Assembly (NCBI GenBank): GCA_015680685.1
Contig: MNCI01026977.1
Location: 12,109-76,108, forward strand
DNA: 64,000 nt
From: Gnetum montanum
Lineage: Eukaryota; Streptophyta; Gnetopsida; Gnetales; Gnetaceae
Reading direction: 5' to 3'
Part shown: positions 1 to 11,225 of the stretch, one piece after another
How positions within the stretch are numbered: the stretch's first letter is position 1
Layout: each line of letters starts with the position of its first letter
Notes under the pieces: generated by a model
Seen by the model: the letters and a program-made list of their open reading frames with translations, nothing else
Database searches by the model: none
What the model was told of the DNA's origin: nothing
Program-made: the position numbers and the translations under genes

Positions 1-477
1 ATCAATTGTTTCTGATTGATAGAGTTCTTTCAGCAGAACGATTACTCCTGTCACCGGTGCTCAAAGCGAACAGTGCTCTGCTTCGGCTGTAAGGTGATAA
101 TGTCAACAATTGCCAAAGCGCTGTTCTCTGTATCTCTGCTCCAAAGTGCTAAGTGCTCTGGTGCTCAGAAATATGCTTTTGCTTCTCTGATTTGCCAACC
201 CCTGTACCTTTGTCAACTGAGGTATTTATAGGCCGCGACGCTCCGTGGAAAAGGCGCAACCCTAATGACGTGGGTCCGGATATTGCGGGCCCTGTTGGCA
301 TGATCATTTTAAGTCAGACTGTGACTACGCACAACACGCTTGTTTGCGTGTTGTGCGTGTGAAGAGCAGGTACATGCTGAGCGTGCTTTAATTGCTTTCA
401 GGCTGTATTACACTCATTCGCGTTGCGTTGCGTGTATGAGCGTAATCTGGTGTAAAAACAATAAGCTCAAAATTGTT
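1..477. other. Unassigned intergenic DNA
   Basis: No convincing gene is seen. Two short open frames (16-231 and 153-362, plus) resemble no family I recognise. A TATA-like string, tatttatagg, lies near 223-232. From about 400 the sequence begins to show scattered GCGTAA/TTACGC words that become an ordered tandem repeat at 478. Confidence 0.4.
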
Positions 478-624
478 TTACGCTCACTACGCAACTGCGC
501 GTAACAAAGCGTAAATAATGTGCAACTTACGCTCACTACGCAGCGGCGCGTGGTGAAGCGTAAACAATGTATACCTTACGCTCACTACGCAACTATGCGT
601 AATGAAGCATAAACAATGTGCAAC
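478..624. repeat. Three tandem 49-bp units with internal hairpins
   Basis: Units start at 478, 527 and 576, each opening with TTACGCTCACTACGC. Each unit carries a nested inverted repeat: TTACGC and TACGC on the left arm face GCGTA and GCGTAA on the right. The middle unit has base changes in the inner loop, but the outer arms are kept. More diverged relatives lie at about 401-470, 625-675 and 751-795. Confidence 0.8.
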
Positions 625-879
625 TTGAATGATAACATACGCAATGGTACGCACCGTCGCGTAACAAGTGTAAAGACAAGTTAATCATGCGCCACGAGAA
701 AAAGCGTCAGACTGTTGCGCTTCTCTAGACTCTGCCTTTGACTATTTTGGAGCTTATTACACTCATTACGCTGTCGTGCGTAATAGAGCGTAAACTTGTC
801 CTGGAACAAAGCTGATGCGCACTCTCGCTTGAATTGTGAATCTTTGCCTGAGGTTGACTCGTAATTTTCACGGTGTTTC
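625..879. other. Unassigned spacer with degenerate GCGTAA repeats
   Basis: Contains two diverged copies of the hairpin unit (625-675 and 751-795). No gene is seen. The right edge at 880 is where homology to the pararetrovirus reverse transcriptase stops abruptly. Confidence 0.4.
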
Positions 880-880
880 A

Positions 881-1033
881 ATCTCTTTTTACCTCTAATT
901 TGTTTTTTCCTTTTATTTACATAAAAGGCAACACAAGAAAACATGCTTGTGCTTGGTTGAATTAATCCTCTTTGTAAGAGTTGATTTATTTCTATTTCAC
1001 ACTAACTTTTTAGGTTTGGTGACATCTCTATGT
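881..1033 (-). pseudogene. Caulimovirid RT N-terminal fragment (copy 1)
   Basis: Encodes the start of the RT domain, including the conserved AFYVNKR string followed by a basic RGKKRL stretch. Homology to the plus copy ends at about 880, right after the codons for KKRL. Beyond it the reading continues into unrelated DNA. The catalytic palm is absent. Confidence 0.75.
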
Positions 1034-1158
1034 GGTGCACTTTTGCTTTGATTTTGATATTGTCTTTTAAATCAATATGACACTAGTGTTGTTTCTTCCA
1101 TTGGAACTGTTAATAGCTTTTCTTTCATTTTCTCAAATTGCTCCTCTTTTTTACTTAC

Positions 1159-1650
1159 TTAGTTAACTATCCACAGGGTATTATCGATTTTTGGAGGTAC
1201 AATAGTTTCAAATCTTACTTTATTTTGTGATAAGCAAGGATATTGGAAGGTTTTTAGGATTACAGTAGTATTTGTTATGGTATATGGTTCAAACTGATTA
1301 AGATTATCTATACCAATCAAAAGATCATAAAATCGAAGGTCTAACTGAAATATTTTAGAGAACATTATAGAATTGTTTGGAGCTAAAATAGGAAGGTCTT
1401 GTTCAAATTCTATGGGACATTTTTGTGTGTTGAAGGCAACATGCATTGTTCATCTTGGTTTCCACAAAAATGAAGGTAGAATACCTAGTCTTCCTAAGGA
1501 AATTTCTGCTCCACTATCTAGTAAAGCCTCTACTGGGTATGGCTTAAAAAAGTGTAACTTTATTAAGAATGTACACATTGGAACTATTGGTTTTTGTTTG
1601 TTATTCTCATTTATTATATTTATAGGTTGGGCTATCTTACTAGTGTCTTC
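1159..1650 (-). pseudogene. Caulimovirid aspartic protease region (copy 1)
   Basis: The active-site triad D-S-G is encoded at 1510-1518 within ALLDSGAEISL, the pepsin-like flap-side pattern of viral retropepsins. The downstream half runs to about 1159 and contains FYDLLIGIDNLNQF. One stop follows the LPSFLWKPR string. The triad is intact here, but it is mutated to D-S-E in copy 2. In the family this domain cuts the polyprotein. Confidence 0.75.
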
Positions 1651-1824
1651 TTGATACTAAAGTCTATTTTCACAATCCTCTTCAAGCGTTAATTCCTGAA
1701 TTTCTATATAGGTCAATTCCATGAATGTCTTTAGCTATTGAATTCTGTGTTTTCTCCACATGGATCTAGTTAATTCTGGTTGTAGCTATCTAGGCTCTTT
1801 TTCTAATGAATGTTCAGAAGGGAA

Positions 1825-1917
1825 TTCTTCTTCTTCTAAAAGTTTTTCTAATTTTTCTATGTCTTCTTCTNTTCTTCTTCTTCTAAAAGTTTTTCTAATT
1901 TTTCTATGTCTTCTTCT
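1825..1917. other. Single-N gap flanked by identical 46-bp copies
   Basis: The 46 bases at 1825-1870 are repeated exactly at 1872-1917, with one N at 1871 between them. The matching stretch of the plus-strand viral copy (about 8430-8520) has no such duplication. This is the signature of two contig ends that overlap but were not merged. Confidence 0.8.
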
Positions 1918-2432
1918 GTAGAAGCATAAGCTTGAGAATCTAGAAAAACTTATCTTTCTTTTAAATGTATTTTATGTAACTTCAGTTCTTTTTTCTTTTC
2001 TTATTGTTGTTTTTCTACAGCCATATATTTAGAAATATTTTCTATAGGTGTTCTTTTTTATTTACTTTTTAATAAGCTAACCTAATTTTCTATTTTTATG
2101 TAGGTTGGGTCTTCTTCAAGCTGAAGAGAAATTTTTAAAGGTTTTTGATGATGACTATGATGTCTACAACATAAGGATGAAGAAGGTCATTTATTCATAT
2201 TATTAAAATAACAAATATCAAAATTAGATGAATGCGAAGAATAAGAATAATCTACTACTCCCCCCTCGGGAAAAAAGTTAGGCGATCCATTAGAATACTC
2301 ATAAAAAATTTCAAGGAGAATGTCTTCATGTTCAAAAGGAATATGTTCATTAGAAACATATTCAAAATATTGTTCTAATAGATTATATTTCTGAATAAAA
2401 TTCACCATTTTAGGATGTTGATTCTTTTGATG

Positions 2433-2471
2433 GCATTGATTCGAGAAATGTGGTCCATTACATAGAAAACA
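2433..2471 (-). pseudogene. Zinc knuckle of viral coat protein (copy 1)
   Basis: Encodes CFLCNGPHFSNQC, a C-X2-C-X3-H-X4-C nucleic-acid-binding knuckle, between the coat-protein region and the protease. All four metal ligands are kept here. In copy 2 the His is replaced by Tyr. Confidence 0.75.
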
Positions 2472-2559
2472 TTTAACATCTTTCCATGGTAGTTTCTTAC
2501 AAGCATCTCTTAAACATTCCTATAAAGGTTTTGGAGGGCCTTGGATTATATCAGCATTT

Positions 2560-3800
2560 CCATTGTTGATTTCAAGGTTTATAAGATTTTCTAGGTTTAG
2601 TAGACCTATTTCTATGAGAACAAGAAGCACAATCTTTTTGTGATTTTTTAGATTTTTCTTCTAAACAAAGACTTGTACCTAATTTATGAATTAGGTTCCT
2701 AACTAAGTTTTGGGCTTCTTAATCATAACAGGGTTCTCTATTTATGTCTATAATAAATTATTGTATAACACCAAAACTCATTTCACCTAAATTCAAATTT
2801 CTCCTTTTTAATTCTGCAATATTTATTGCAAAATGGGTGTGGTAAACATCTTAACAAATGTTCCTTGGCATCTATCTCATGTGTCAATTTACCAAAAGTA
2901 ATATAATTGTTCCATTTCATCAAGAAAGGCATGTAAATCTTGAATTTTGATAATTTAGATTTAAAAAATCTATCTCGATAAACATGATTAAGATTGACTT
3001 TATTTCTAATGAATTCTTTAATGATTGCATTTAGAAATACAATCGTTGGAGCAGAAGTCAATAGGATCTTCTTAGTAACATATAGCAGTTTTCTTAATCA
3101 ACAACTCTTCTCCTGTGTCATAAGAGGCTTTTGACTCCTAAGCAGTTGTTGATGATTTTAAATCTATCTTTAGTCGTATTCGCATTAATGGCTAATCCTT
3201 TTTCTTTTTTCTTTGCTAATTCTTTTTTGTTTTCTTATATATCTCGTAGTACGAGATCTTCCTATGTGTGGTGGTGATCCAATGAGAGGAGTATTATCAG
3301 TGGATTTTAACCAAGAAGAACTTTTTGTTCCTTTAGGAACACAAACTTGCCTAATTTGTTTTACCTCATTTTCTATAAATGCTAAACTAGACGTGTGTTT
3401 TTGACTTTCTCCTACTAACTAATTTATATGGATATTAGTCCAATTTTGTAGTCTTATAATGTCTACTAGTTCTTTTTTTGTGATAAACTTTCTTTTATCA
3501 GTATATTCTCCACTGGTTTCTATTTCTTTAAGAAGTGACTTGTGTTCTGGTCCAGATTTATCATTAAGAGATATAATCTTTTTTATCAATTTTTTTACTT
3601 CTTCATCTACTTTGTTGGTAATTATTTTAAGCAAAGCATCACACTCTTTGCAATGATATTGATAATCTATCTTTTCTACTTGTAGATATTTGCAAAAAGG
3701 ATCTAAGGAAGATGCTTCATTAGAATCGGAATCATTTTTAGAAGAACTACATTCTTCTATCTTTTTTCCCTTTTGTTCAAGTAAAGTAGGATTTCTCATA
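2560..3800 (-). pseudogene. Caulimovirid coat protein region (copy 1)
   Basis: Two long open pieces, at 2783-3061 and 3419-3799 (minus), match the plus copy at about 6340-7620. They include the string KLTHEI.AKEHLL and an acidic Ser/Asp-rich N-terminal part with a CxxC pair (HCKECDALL). Between them the frame is broken. By position between movement protein and zinc knuckle, this is the capsid domain. Confidence 0.65.
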
Positions 3801-4149
3801 CGATTATCCCTACTAGTGTTTTGATTCCTAATTCCCCGAAATATTTTTGCTAAATTTGTTGCTATTTTTTGTTTTTCAATGATACCTGATCAAGATAATT
3901 CTTGGTTTGGTTGTGGTGTAACACCAAGTAAAGGGGGTAAGATTGAGTGGGAGGAAGAATAGACTTGGAAATGATCCTAATCCATAAACCTTGGAGGCTT
4001 TAACTGAACTTGATACCTTATTTTTGAACGAGTTTAAGCGATTTTGAGAAGGTTTTAAGTATTCATAGTACTTATCCTAGAGATCTTCCAAGTCAGGATA
4101 TTGGGTGTGAATTAGGAGTTCTTCTGTATTAATACTCACCCCATATTCA

Positions 4150-4793
4150 ATGTTTGTAGAACCAACTTGTAAAGCTTATTCTCCTAGGGGCAATAAAGTA
4201 TTAATACTAGTTAAATCAAATAATTTAAAGCATAATCTTGTTCCTATGCTTACATAGATAATTTTATCTTTCATATATACCAAAATATAGGCTATAAGCA
4301 TTAGGCTTTTATATAAGTTTGGATCGTGAAGGGATAAGGTAAAGTTTGAAACCATAATAAAAATAGCATCAATTACTAATTTTCCTTTAGCCTGTGTAAT
4401 TATAGCATCCTTGAAGTTTTTAAACCTTTTGTCTATCAGCACAATCCAATAAGGATTTTGTAGCCTATAGTTGAAGTGCAGGTGTATGTGGATTGAAAGT
4501 TCAGCAATGTGGACGTATTTGTAACCCTTTTGAATCCACTATGCAACCTCCCCTAGTGAAAAAAATGTTAAGGCAATAGGGCACAAACCAGTGTTAGAAA
4601 TCTCAAAATCACATTCAAAAAGATATAATTTTTTGTAAGTTTCTAAGAAAAAAAGGCTTTTGGAATCATAAATTTCAAAGTGCTTAGGAATAGTTAATGG
4701 AGTGGAGTCATTCATATGTTGACAAAAAAATGCTAAATGCTGAATATAGGAGCTAGAGGAAGAAGAACCTGCAAGAGTGTGGGTGTTTGCCAT
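4150..4793 (-). pseudogene. Caulimovirid movement protein (copy 1)
   Basis: The start codon is at 4793-4791 (MANTHT...), the same start as in the plus copy at 5354. The N-terminal 84 codons are open to 4539. A frame break follows, then an 88-codon piece (4176-4442) with the 30K-superfamily-like core NFTLSLHDPNLYKSLML and SIGTRLCFKLFDLT. In the family this protein carries virions or nucleic acid through plasmodesmata. It is broken here. Confidence 0.7.
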
Positions 4794-4996
4794 AGGTTCT
4801 TAAGAATGTTGCTAGAACTGCCTCTTAGCTACACAACTTACTTCACCTCTATTCGTCGGGCCTTGCTATGTGACTAACACTATTCGACGATCTAAATAAG
4901 CAGAACTTTAAAAGGATGGTGTATTATCTCTTTGAGCATTTACTTAAAACCTCTCATAGTGATATTCAGAACGAAAACATGAAAGAATAAATGTTG

Positions 4997-5008
4997 GCTT
5001 TGATACCA
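4997..5008 (-). promoter_or_regulatory. tRNA-Met primer binding site (copy 1)
   Basis: Reads TGGTATCAAAGC on the minus strand, one mismatch from the caulimovirid consensus TGGTATCAGAGC that pairs with initiator tRNA-Met. It lies about 200 bases ahead of the movement-protein start. Confidence 0.8.
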
Positions 5009-5041
5009 TTTTAACTCAATTCAACTCGAGAAGATCCTTAA

Positions 5042-5138
5042 GGCTCTATAAAAAACTTGTGTGCAATAAAAGTTTTCTGTTCTTCTTCCATTCTCCAACT
5101 TCCATTCTCCAATTTTCTTAAGTTGAGTTGAGTTAAAA
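5042..5138 (+). repeat. Left terminal repeat of viral copy 2
   Basis: Begins ggctctataaaaaactt and contains gtgcaataaaagttttctg, repeated at 11262-11300. It ends in gagttgagttaaaa just before the primer site. The TATA-like and AATAAA-like strings fit the promoter/polyadenylation end of a pregenomic RNA. The string cttccattctccaa is locally doubled. Confidence 0.65.
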
Positions 5139-5150
5139 TGGTATCAGAGC
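5139..5150 (+). promoter_or_regulatory. tRNA-Met primer binding site (copy 2)
   Basis: Exact TGGTATCAGAGC, the caulimovirid minus-strand DNA priming site. It sits just inside the left terminal repeat, about 200 bases before the movement-protein ATG. Confidence 0.9.
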
Positions 5151-5353
5151 CAACATACGTTCTTTCATGTTTTCATTCTGAATATCACTATGAGAGGTTC
5201 TGAGTGAATGCTCAAAGAGATAATACGCCATCCTTTTGAAGTTCAACTCGTTCAAATCACCAAATAGCATCAATCATGCAGTAAGGCTCGACGGATAGAG
5301 GCAAAGTAAGCCATGCAGTTGAGAGGCAGTTACAACAACATTCTTCAGTACCT

Positions 5354-6110
5354 ATGGCAAACACCCACACTCTTGCATGTTCCTTTTTCTCTAACTCCTA
5401 TATTCTGCATTTAGCATTGTTTTGTCAAAATAAAAATAGCTCCACTTCGGTACCTGTTCCCAAGTGCTCTAAAATTTATGATTCCAAAAGAATTTTTTTC
5501 GTAAAAACCTATAAATAATTGTATCTTTCTGAATGTGATTTCAAGATTTTGTGGAACTAGTTTGCACCCTGTTGCTTTAACATTTTTTTTGCCAGGGGAG
5601 GTTGCATAGCAGATTCAAAATGATTACAAATATGTTCACATTGTTGAAATTTCAATCCACATACACTTGTAGTTCAAATATAGGCTACAAAATCCTTATT
5701 AGATTGTGCTTATAGACAAAAGGTTTAAAAAATTCAAGGATGTTATAATTATGTAGGCTAAAGAAAATTTAGAAACTAATGCTCTTGTTGTTACGGTTCC
5801 AAACTTTACCTTATCCCTTCACGATCCAAACTTATATAAAAGCCTAATACTTATAACTTGTATTCCAATAGATATGAAAGAAAAAAAGTATCTATGCAAC
5901 TATAGAAACAAGATTATACTTTAAATTGTTTGATTCAACTAGTATTAGGACTTTATTGCCCCTAGGAGAACAAGCTTTACAAGTTGGTTCTACAAACATT
6001 GAATATGAGGTGAGCATTAATATAGAATAACTTCCAATTCACACCCAATATCTTGACTTGAAAGATCTCTAGGATAAGTACTATGAATACTTAAAACCTT
6101 CTCAAACTCA
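5354..6110 (+). pseudogene. Caulimovirid movement protein (copy 2)
   Basis: The ATG at 5354 is in the same context as the minus copy (MANTHTLA). Stop codons appear within 55 codons and several frame shifts follow. The conserved core, PNFTLSLHDPNLYKSL, is recognisable around 5800-5850, and LPLGEQALQVGSTNIEYE near 5950-6010. Homology to copy 1 is continuous. Confidence 0.7.
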
Positions 6111-6239
6111 TTGAAAAAAAAAGTAACAAGTCTAGTTAAAGCCTCCAAGGTTTACAGATCAAAATCCTTTCGAAGTCTATTTTTCCTCTCACTCAATCTT
6201 ACCTCCTTTACCTAGTATTACACCACAACCAAACTAAGA

Positions 6240-7830
6240 ATTATCTCAATTAGATATCATTGAAAAACAAAAAATAGTAGCAAATTTCACAAAAATCTTT
6301 CAGAAATTAGGAATCAAAACACCAGTAAAGACAATCTTATGAGAAATTCCTACTTTACCTGAACAAAAGGGGAAAGCAAAAATAAAAAAATGTAGTTATT
6401 TTAAAAATGATTTCAATTCTGAGGAAGCATCTTCATCAGATCCTTCTTGCAAACATCTACAAGTAGAAACGATAGATTATCAATATCATTGCAAAAAGTG
6501 TGATGCTTTACTTAAAAATAAATACCAACAAAGTAGATAAAGAAGTAGAAAAAATTGATTAAAAAAATTATATCTCCTGATGATAAATCTAGACCAGAAC
6601 ACAAGTCACTTCTTAAACAAACAGAAACCACTAGAGAATATATTGATAAAAGAAAGTTTATTAAAGGATAAAAAGAACTAGCAGACATTATAAAACTACA
6701 ATATTGGACTAATATCCATATAGATTAGTTAGTAGGAGAAAGTCAAAAACATACGTCTAGTTTAACATTTATAGAAAATGAGGTAAAAAAAATTAGGCAA
6801 GTTTGGGTTCCTAAAGGAAAAAAAAGTTCTTCTTGGTTAAAATTTGCTAATAATATTCCTCTCATTGGATCACCGCCACACATAGGAAAATCTCATAGCA
6901 TGAGATACAAAAGAAAACAAAAAGAATTAGCGAAGAAAAAAGAAAAAGGATTATCCATTAATGCTAGTACAACTAAAGACAGATTTAGAATCATCAACAA
7001 CTGCTCAAAAGTCAAAAGCCTTTTATGACACAAAAGAAGAGTTGTTGATTAAGAAAACTGCTACAAGTTACTAAGAAGATCCTATTGACTTCTCAAGAAT
7101 TCAAATTAGAAAGTCTAAGGATAAACATTCAACATTTAGTATGGATCATAAAGATTTAAAAGGTCATCAAGACACCATAGATGCTATATAAGGATATCTA
7201 AAGGTTCAAATCTACTTAGAAAAGAAAGAAGAAAAATTGGCTATCTTTAATACCACATACAATTTTAGGGGAATTCTAAGAAAATGGTGTAATCACATTC
7301 CTACAAGTATTAAAAGAAAGTTAATTTCTGCTCTAATGATTGTATTTCTAAATGCAATCATTAAAGAATTCATCAAAAGTAAAACTAATCTTGATCATGT
7401 TTATTAAGATAGATTTTTAAAATCTAAATTATCCAGAATTTAAGATTTACATACCTTTCTCAATGAAATGGAACAATTATATTACTTCAGTAAATTGACA
7501 CATGAGATAGGTGCCAAGGAACATTTGTTAGGATGTTTACCACAACTGTTCTACAATAAATATCATGTAGAATTAAAAAGGAAAAACCTAAATTTAGGTG
7601 AAATGAGTTTTGGTGCCATACGACAATTTATTACAGACGTAAATAGAGAACTCTGTTATGATCATGAAGCCCAAAACTTAGTCAAGGACCTAAGTAGTAA
7701 ATTAGATAAAAGTCTTTGTTTAAAAATTTGTTTAGAAGAAAAATATAAAAAATCACAAAAAGATTATGCCTTTTGTTCTCATACAAATAGCTCTACGAAA
7801 CCTAGAAAGTCTTATAAACCTTGAAATCAA
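6240..7830 (+). pseudogene. Caulimovirid coat protein region (copy 2)
   Basis: Broken frames cover an acidic, Ser-rich N-terminal section with a CxxC pair (HCKKCDALL), a Lys-rich section and the capsid core. The last 118 codons (7468-7824) are open, with KLTHEIGAKEHLLGCLPQLF and a Cys/Lys-rich tail. The tail leads directly to the zinc knuckle at 7923. Confidence 0.65.
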
Positions 7831-7922
7831 CAATGGAAACACGATATAATCCAAGGCCCTCCAAAACCTTTAGAGAAATGTTTAAGAGACACTGTACGAA
7901 ACTACCATGGAAAGATATTAAA

Positions 7923-7961
7923 TGCTTTCTATGTACTGGACCATATTTCTCAAATCAATGC
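7923..7961 (+). pseudogene. Mutated zinc knuckle (copy 2)
   Basis: Encodes CFLCTGPYFSNQC. The His ligand of the C-X2-C-X3-H-X4-C knuckle has become Tyr, so this copy would not bind zinc normally. Confidence 0.7.
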
Positions 7962-8689
7962 CGTCAAAAGAATCAACATCCTAAAAAGGTGAATTTTATT
8001 CAAAAATACAATCTATCAAAACAATATTTTTAATATGTTTCTAATGAACAAGTTCCTTTTGAACATGGAGACATTCTCCTTGAAACTTTTGATGAGTTGC
8101 CTGAATTTTTTTCGAGGGAGGAGTGGCGGATGATTTTTATTCTTCACATTTGTCTGATTTTGATGTTTGTTATTTTAATAATATGAATAAACGCCCTTCT
8201 TTATCCTTATCTCCTAGACATCATAGTCATCATCAAAGACCTTTAAAATTTTCTATTCAACCTAAAGAAGATGCAACCTAGAAATAGAAAATCAAGTTAG
8301 CTTATTAAAAAGTAAATTAAAAAGAACACCTATAGAAAATATATCTAAATATATGGCTGTAGAAAAACAACTAAAAAAAAGAACTGAAGTTACATAAAAG
8401 ACATTTAAAAGAAAGACAAGTTTTTCTAGATTCTCAACCTTATGCTTCTACAGAAGAAGACATAGAAGAATTAGAAAAAATTTTTAAAAAAGAAGATATC
8501 CCTTCTAAACATTCATTAGAAAAAGAGCCAAGATAGCTACAACCAGAATTAACTGGATCCATGTGTAGAAAACATAGAATTCAACAGCTAAGGACATTCA
8601 TGGAATGGGCCTGTAAAGAAATCCAGGAATTAACGTTTGAAGAGGATAGTGAAAATAGACTTTAGTATCAAGAAGAGACTAGCAAGACA

Positions 8690-9165
8690 ACCCTACATGT
8701 AAATATAATAAATGAGAATAACAAGCAAAAACCAACAGTTACAATGTGTACATTCTTAATAAAGTTACCCTCTTTTAAGCCATATCCAATAGATGCTTTA
8801 CTAGATAGTGAAGTAGAAATTTCCTTAGAAAGACCACATATTCTACCTTCATTTTTATGGAAACCAAGATGAACAATGCATGTTGCCTTCAACACACAAA
8901 AACGTCCCATAGAATTTGAACAAGACCTTCCTATTTTACTCCAAACAATTCTATAATGTTCTTTAAAATATTTCAATTAGACCTTCCTTTTTATGATCTT
9001 CTGATTGGTATAGATAATCTTAGTCAGTTTGAACCATATACCATAACAACTACTACTGTAATCCTAAAAAGCTTCTAATATCCTCACTTATCACAAAATA
9101 AAATAAGGTTTGAAACTATTGTACCTTCAAAAATCAATAATACCCTGTGGATAGTTAACCAAGTA
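8690..9165 (+). pseudogene. Caulimovirid aspartic protease (copy 2)
   Basis: The active-site triad at 8804-8812 reads D-S-E instead of D-S-G (GGA to GAA). The following EISL, LPSFLWKPR and AFNTQK strings match copy 1. A stop falls after WKPR, and a frame break lies near 8940. Confidence 0.7.
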
Positions 9166-9318
9166 AAAAAGAGGAGCAATTTGAGAAAATGAAAAGAAAA
9201 AAAAAAGCTATTAACAGTAGCATCATCAGATGATGTAGCAGCCTTCCAATAGAAGAAACGACAATAGTGTCATATTGATTTAAAAGACAATATCAAAATC
9301 AAAGCAAAAGCGTACCAC

Positions 9319-10056
9319 ATAGGGATGTCACCAAACCTAAAAAGGGAGTGTGAAATAGAAATAAATCAACTCTTACAAAAAGGATTAATTCAACCAAGCA
9401 CAAGCATGTTTTCTTGTGCTGCCTTTTATGTAAATAAAAGGGCAAAACAAATTAGAGGTAAAAAGAGATTAGTTGTTAACTATAAACTTCTAAATGACTT
9501 AATAAAATCTGTATAACATCCAATCCCTAGTAAGGATAATTTATTTCAAAAATTGCCAAATACGCACATTTACTCTAAATTTGATTTAAAATATGATTTT
9601 TGGCAAATCTAGGTGTACCCACAGGATTGGTGAAAACCCGCTTTCATTGTTCCAGGTGGCTTGTATGAATGGACTGTTTTGCCCTTCAAAATCAAAACAA
9701 CTCCTTTCATTTTTCAACAAACAATGGATAAACTTTTCTCCTCTTTTCCATTTATTATAGTATATATTGATGATATCTTAGTAATGAGTAAAGATGCTAA
9801 TCAACATTTAAAGCATCTTGAACAATTTTTCCAATTAGTAGATAAGAATGGATTAGTACTCTCATCGACAAAAATGAAAATAGCGCAAGAAAAAACTAAA
9901 TTCCTTAGGTTAGAAATTATCCATGAGAAAGTAACACTTCAATCCCATGTCTTAGAAGCAATCTCCAAGTTTTCTAATGAATTGATAAAAAAGAAACAAT
10001 TACAACACTTTTTAGGTTGTGTTAACTATGTGTTAACAATTTATATTTGCATATAA
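9319..10056 (+). pseudogene. Caulimovirid reverse transcriptase (copy 2)
   Basis: Open pieces at 9325-9516 and 9661-10056 cover the fingers (AFYVNKR, RGKKRLVVNYK) and palm. The catalytic YIDD is at 9763-9774, preceded by the YEWTVLPF string typical of caulimovirid and Ty3 RTs. Stops interrupt the middle (for example at 9514). Homology to the connection domain ends near 10045, where a deletion joins it to RNase H. Confidence 0.8.
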
Positions 10057-10061
10057 TGCTG

Positions 10062-10360
10062 TAGTAAGTTTACGCCAAATCAAAATAACTACCATAGTAC
10101 ACATAAAGAATTACTAGCCATAGTTAAATGAATTGAAGCCTTTAGGTTATTCTTACAAGAAAAAAAATTATTGTAAAAAGTGATTTAAAGCACTTTGACA
10201 AATATCTGCAAGTTAAAAATCTTAATAAGGTTGCTCACACCCGTTTAATAAGATAGTCTTTATTTCTTGCCAATTTTAGTTTCAAAACACAATATATTAG
10301 TGGTGAGGATAATAGTTTAACAAACTTCTTAACAAAAGAGTTTAATCTCTCTTAAGTACT
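10062..10360 (+). pseudogene. Caulimovirid RNase H (copy 2)
   Basis: Recognisable strings: YHSTHKELLAIVK with the catalytic Glu, then a frame break, FIVKSDLKHF with the Asp, and ISGEDNSLTNFLTKEF at the C-terminus. This is the normal C-terminal domain of the pol part. It is broken by frameshifts, and its N-terminal strand is lost in the 10045 deletion. Confidence 0.7.
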
Positions 10361-10409
10361 AATCTTTGTTTGAGTCTGTAAATATGTTTATAGGTTTATT
10401 TGAAGCAAA

Positions 10410-10980
10410 AGCTTAGACTCTTCGATACTCCAAGAGGATTAGAAGCTGCTAAACAAATGAAACATACATGCTTGTTCTTGAACAACATCAAGTCCATCTC
10501 CAACATTCAACAAACTAGCTAAATTTCATTGAAACCTCTAGAGCATTTAGCCCTTATTGTATAGTTGCACAAACTATTTTAACAACTTTTGATAAAAGAA
10601 GACACTCTCGAGAATGGTTGTCTCTAAATAATGCTAATTTACCTCCTTACCTCCACCTCTCTACCTTTGTAGAAATCCAACTCATGGAATTTGAAACACT
10701 ATTTAAACCTCGTTCTATGGATTGGCCATTACAACAACCTAATCCTTGCCATAGATATATTATTGAAATCAATCTCACAGCCACACTAGATCCTCAAAAT
10801 CATGCATTCTGATCATGGTGGGCTAGATATGGTCATTCTTCCTGCTATACACCTCCAAACTATCCAAGAAGCCTTTACCATCAATTATCCAGTCACAAAG
10901 GTGATTTTCTTTATTACATAAATCAGCAATCTCATGGCTGGCATTTCATTAACCAAGGTCATATGCTTCTCTATTATTTA
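10410..10980 (+). pseudogene. Downstream ORF of caulimovirid copy 2, function unknown
   Basis: After RNase H a further coding-like region runs on, including an open piece at 10618-10812 (SLNNANLPPYLHLS, MDWPLQQPNP) and then WWARYGHSSCYTPPNY past one stop. It is rich in Trp, Tyr, Pro and His. Some caulimovirids, such as florendoviruses, have a second ORF of unknown function here. I do not recognise a domain. It ends before the right terminal repeat. Confidence 0.45.
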
Positions 10981-11225
10981 AGTACCTACATTTCAAGAAT
11001 GCTTGATTGAGAAGCTCCATGGGGATACACTTTTTACCAAAATGCTTATATTAGTAATCCCTATGATATTCAAGAGCATTGTTGACAAAACAAACTCATA
11101 CCACAAAACTTGGAATTGTTCAACCTGGACCCCAGAGTAGCCAAGTTTTGACAAAATGGGGGTATGAGCATTTTGTTCATCTAGTAGGCTAGTAAGCAGA
11201 TCAAGATTGGTATCCAAATTCTTCC

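Larger units (their letters stand above)
880..5035 (-). mobile_element. Endogenous caulimovirid (pararetrovirus) copy 1, truncated and decayed
   Basis: Read on the minus strand from 5035 down to 880, this copy holds a tRNA-Met primer site, movement protein, coat protein region, zinc knuckle, aspartic protease and the first part of reverse transcriptase, then stops inside RT. That domain order is typical of single-polyprotein Caulimoviridae (petuvirus/florendovirus type). It is clearly homologous to the plus-strand copy at 5042-11341. Many stops and frameshifts break it, so it is a fossil. The RT core, RNase H and 3' end are missing. Confidence 0.85.

Noticed and set aside
478-624. CRISPR-like array
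   Set aside because: Only three units, no unique spacers between them, and the window is clearly from a plant nuclear genome.
1872-1917. Apparent 46-bp tandem repeat
   Set aside because: Exact copies around a single N indicate an assembly overlap, not a real repeat.
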